Under the pieces are notes generated by a model that did no database searches, was not told the origin of the DNA, and saw only the letters and a program-made list of their open reading frames with translations. A stretch of DNA of 64,000 nt from contig CAMCXL010000009.1 in assembly GCA_945883505.1 (NCBI GenBank), positions 1-64,000 of the forward strand, read 5' to 3'. Numbering within the stretch: the first letter of the stretch is position 1; every line of letters begins with the position of its first letter. Made by a program: the position numbers and the translations under genes. Source of the DNA: Rhodoluna limnophila. GTDB taxonomy: Bacteria > Actinomycetota > Actinomycetes > Actinomycetales > Microbacteriaceae. This document shows positions 60,903-64,000 of the stretch, in pieces.

Positions 60903-61601
60903 TTAAGCATCTGAGTCAAGGGCCTTACTTCCGTGAACACGGGACTCCTGTTCAATCGCACTTGTGAAAAGGCGGCCAAACCTATTATTTGAATCCTGAC
61001 GTGCCAAACTTTCAAAGAAGTTATCTGCCGCCAGAACCGTAGGTATGTTAGCACCCACTAATTCTTTCGCTAAAGGTCTATTCACTATGTACGCGTGTGC
61101 GCCTGCACGGAATTCCCCCAGGACGATTCGGGTTGCTAAGCTCCTTTGGTGAACAATCCGATTTGCTCTAAATGCTAGTGCAAGGTCCAACAAGCCCCGA
61201 GGTTTCGAGAGTTTGTAAAGCTGACTTATGAAACCTACCTGCAACATGGACAAGCTCAGTTTTTCCATCGCGGAGAGCCACTTCGAGAGACTCTCACTGC
61301 TTATCGGTGAGTTTGCTAAGTGGGCGTCATCTTCCAGTATTAGGGCATGTTTGGATTCAGACTTAAGGAAGTCAGACAACGCTTTTTGATGTGAACTCCA
61401 GATTGCCCTTTCGCCTGGTGTAAGTAATTCCATTTCACTTTCCACCGCTGGCTCCGTTGAGCCATCTACAGCCACAACCCTATTGAACTTGAGGTTCCGG
61501 CTTGTAAGAGCTGATTCAAGGCGCTTTAACCGGTCAGGTCGTCTATCTAAGTTAAGTACGTAGATTTCGACTTCTGAGATCACACTCTCCGCACCGTACA
61601 T
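60903..61601 (-). CDS. GT25-family glycosyltransferase
   Basis: IYVLNLDRRPDRLKRLESAL, GERAIWSSHQKALSDFL, ALILEDDAHLA, AGAHAYIVNRPLAKELV. Confidence 0.87.
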   Translation of the reverse strand: MYGAESVISEVEIYVLNLDRRPDRLKRLESALTSRNLKFNRVVAVDGSTEPAVESEMELLTPGERAIWSSHQKALSDFLKSESKHALILEDDAHLANSPISSESLSKWLSAMEKLSLSMLQVGFISQLYKLSKPRGLLDLALAFRANRIVHQRSLATRIVLGEFRAGAHAYIVNRPLAKELVGANIPTVLAADNFFESLARQDSNNRFGRLFTSAIEQESRVHGSKALDSDA

Positions 61602-61680
61602 AGTTCCGATTCCTTAGTGTTTAATCTGTTTGAAATCAGCTTACTAATCACGCGTCCGTTCATTATGTTTCTGATTCCAA

Positions 61681-62676
61681 TTACCTACCGAGAACAATTT
61701 CAAGCATTTTTTCATAAACGTTCTCGTGGCTCCATTGTTCGATTGTTTTCTCATCATCAAGGAACTTTCGAAGTTCCTGTTGGAAATTCTCGAAAATCAT
61801 CCCTTTCGCCCTATCTAAAGACTTTTTTATTGATTTGAGGTTTGGCTCTGCTTGCAACACAAGGTTCTTTGGGATGCCATAATCTGCGACGTTAGGCCCA
61901 ACATAGATGGGAATGCAGCCAGCGAAAAATGCATCAAACAGCTTCTCTGACATGTACTCAGCTGAGTTCTCAATAACTAATGCGTACTTGTTTTTTGACA
62001 TAGTTTCTAATTTGTCAGCGATGACACCTCTAGATTTTGGGTAGCTCTGAAACCAGAGCCTAAAGCCTGAAACCTTCGGAAACTTTAGGCTGAGGATGGT
62101 GTGGGCAAAACTCTTAAGCGCTATTGTCAATCGAGACATGAAGCTTGAGTCCCATTCTGTCCCGTACAAATCCAGGATGTCGAGCGCATTGATAGCCTCC
62201 CTTCGGAGGGAATAGAGCTCACCTTTTATCAGACTCATCTTGTTTCCGTTAATCAGCACAATTCGCTCAGCTCTTTCATTTGCAAATAGTTTGTCAAGTT
62301 TGGATGACGAGGGCCAGATCAGTGGCCAATTAACCGAGGCTGAATCTTTATTTGACTGGGGTCCACCCACAGTTACGATTTGGCTAAATTGTTTGTTTCT
62401 TGCACGTGTGAAGTTAGCTGGTAGGACAACGCTTGGTTCCATTCGCACAAGCGTGCAGTCTACAGAGCTCACACCTTGTTCCTTGATTTGGCCGCGAACT
62501 ACAGGTGAGTAGTCAATACAGACGATTTTTTCGATACTTGAATCAATTTTGAAGGTGAGCAATCCTCGATCAAGAAGAAACTTGCCAAAGCTTTTAGGGA
62601 CTGGTTCATGTCCCTTCAGGTTGGAATTGACCCCGGTTAGGAATATCAGTTTTTTGGCTTCCAAGATAAATTCCAA
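61681..62676 (-). CDS. GT10-family fucosyltransferase-like
   Basis: YALVIENSAEYMSEKLFDAFFAGCIPIYVGPNVADYGIPKNLVLQ is the GT10 signature region. Confidence 0.82.
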   Translation of the reverse strand: MEFILEAKKLIFLTGVNSNLKGHEPVPKSFGKFLLDRGLLTFKIDSSIEKIVCIDYSPVVRGQIKEQGVSSVDCTLVRMEPSVVLPANFTRARNKQFSQIVTVGGPQSNKDSASVNWPLIWPSSSKLDKLFANERAERIVLINGNKMSLIKGELYSLRREAINALDILDLYGTEWDSSFMSRLTIALKSFAHTILSLKFPKVSGFRLWFQSYPKSRGVIADKLETMSKNKYALVIENSAEYMSEKLFDAFFAGCIPIYVGPNVADYGIPKNLVLQAEPNLKSIKKSLDRAKGMIFENFQQELRKFLDDEKTIEQWSHENVYEKMLEIVLGR

Positions 62677-63950
62677 GGTGATGAGGGGTTAAATCTTGCA
62701 TAATTGCGAACAACGAAGGAAACCACTTTTCTCCTTACTGGAAGAGGGAATATTCTTCCAATCAAACTGAGTACCACACGCTGCACCCCTCCGGCTTGAG
62801 TATTTGAAGGCGGTGTCGCGGCACTCAGGAGCTTTTCTAGTTCAATCTGGGCTTCAGAAAAAGGTTGGTTATGTGTAGCCGTTTGGGTCGAATTGCCCTC
62901 AGTGTAGAAAGTGCCTAGGTCATCGAGTAGTTTGGTCGTACGGCCATCCTCTGCCAACTTGTAGGTTGACAGAATCTGATCTCTGGAGCTTTTTTCTGAG
63001 TAGTCCCAGGCCAGGCCCATGGATTCAGCGGCTATAAGTTTTACCAGCTCACTAAATGGGGAGGCCCCAAGGCGAATGTCTATACCTTCAAGAACAGCCC
63101 TTGAAAAGCCCTCTCTCTCCTTTTCGGGAACAGCCAAGCAAAGGCGTAGAAAACTATCCGAAGCCATGACGCGAGTCAAAGAGGCAAAAGGCCCAAGCAC
63201 TCGTTCTTTTGGATTCAGGTCATGGGACTCGCTTTTTGGGTTCATCCGATAAAGCATAGTTAGCTCTGGAACAAACCTAAAGAATCCCTGTGATGCCTGC
63301 AAAAGAGTCACTTCTGTATCTGGAAAACTGCTTGAGTGCCAAGCGATTTGAATCGGAAGAATCCCAGAAGTCCTAAATGCTCCAGAAGGGTAGCTCACTG
63401 ATTGCTGGACGAGGTTCGCCATAAAAGCAGATTGAGGGGTTTCTAAGTTTGCAACCCAGCTTTGTCTGATGGGGGTGTAAATCTTCTTATTCTTCATATT
63501 TTGAGTGCCCATGTCGGTGAAGATTACTATTTCGTCGGGACTAGATTGTTCAATCGCCTCACTCAATACCTGGACGTGATTTGGCCCATACGTGTCGTCC
63601 TGGTGCATAGTTATTAGCCATTCAGTCTCTATTTGATCAGAGTTAAGCGCAAAGCTCCCTCCACCCCCTAAATTTATTGGGTTTCGAATAAGCTTTGCTC
63701 GAGCTAAAACCGCTTTCGGCCACGCCAAAATTTTATTCCAGCTTTCATCGCTTGAGGCATTATCAACAATCACTAGCGGAAAATCTCTTTGGGTTTGCTT
63801 TTCAAGCTGCATTAACAAAGAGTCAATGTATGGCGTCCCGTTGTAGACCCCTAAGTACACCGTAAATGGACTGGTTTCTACGAGTCGATGGTAGCGATTA
63901 CCTTCGACTATATCTCTAGAAGAGCGAAGTTTTTGTGATCTAATCTGCAT
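62646..63950 (-). CDS. family-2 glycosyltransferase
   Basis: VYLGVYNGTPYIDSLLMQLEKQTQRDFPLVIVDNASSDES; MHQDDTYGPNHV. Confidence 0.87.
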   Translation of the reverse strand: MQIRSQKLRSSRDIVEGNRYHRLVETSPFTVYLGVYNGTPYIDSLLMQLEKQTQRDFPLVIVDNASSDESWNKILAWPKAVLARAKLIRNPINLGGGGSFALNSDQIETEWLITMHQDDTYGPNHVQVLSEAIEQSSPDEIVIFTDMGTQNMKNKKIYTPIRQSWVANLETPQSAFMANLVQQSVSYPSGAFRTSGILPIQIAWHSSSFPDTEVTLLQASQGFFRFVPELTMLYRMNPKSESHDLNPKERVLGPFASLTRVMASDSFLRLCLAVPEKEREGFSRAVLEGIDIRLGASPFSELVKLIAAESMGLAWDYSEKSSRDQILSTYKLAEDGRTTKLLDDLGTFYTEGNSTQTATHNQPFSEAQIELEKLLSAATPPSNTQAGGVQRVVLSLIGRIFPLPVRRKVVSFVVRNYARFNPSSPWNLSWKPKN

Positions 63951-64000
63951 GTTTAGGTTTTAACTCAGCGTGTCATGAATGAGGACAGCTGTTCTAGCGT

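Overview
This 64 kb window looks like chromosomal DNA of a small-genome actinobacterium. The low-to-mid GC content, Microbacteriaceae-like proteins and a heliorhodopsin suggest a freshwater Luna/Rhodoluna/Aquiluna-type organism; that placement is inference. I see no rRNA, tRNA, CRISPR array, IS element or prophage. Main content in order: a VapBC-like toxin-antitoxin pair; pntAB transhydrogenase; a Rieske protein with a degenerate second Rieske domain; an nrdHIEF ribonucleotide reductase operon followed by an unlisted 16-aa Cys-rich micro-ORF; a ZIP transporter; a heliorhodopsin; mmsA and a class-III aminotransferase; a block of EamA and DUF368 transporters; rplJL with a leader that can form mutually exclusive terminator and antiterminator structures; a DEAD-box helicase with a 40-aa repeat in an RS-rich tail; a two-component system; a three-domain RecB-like nuclease/exonuclease/helicase; a dapB-like gene and a GH1 glucosidase; a TctCBA transporter with a hairpin-dense leader; a sugar ABC transporter with a perfect intra-operon hairpin; and a surface-glycan locus with gmd, fcl, GT10, GT11 and GT25, the enzyme set used for Lewis-type fucosylated glycans. 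The most novel leads are the nrd Cys-rich micropeptide, the rplJ attenuator, the tandem Rieske protein, the TctC leader and the fucosylation locus. All family calls come from reading motifs; no database search was run.
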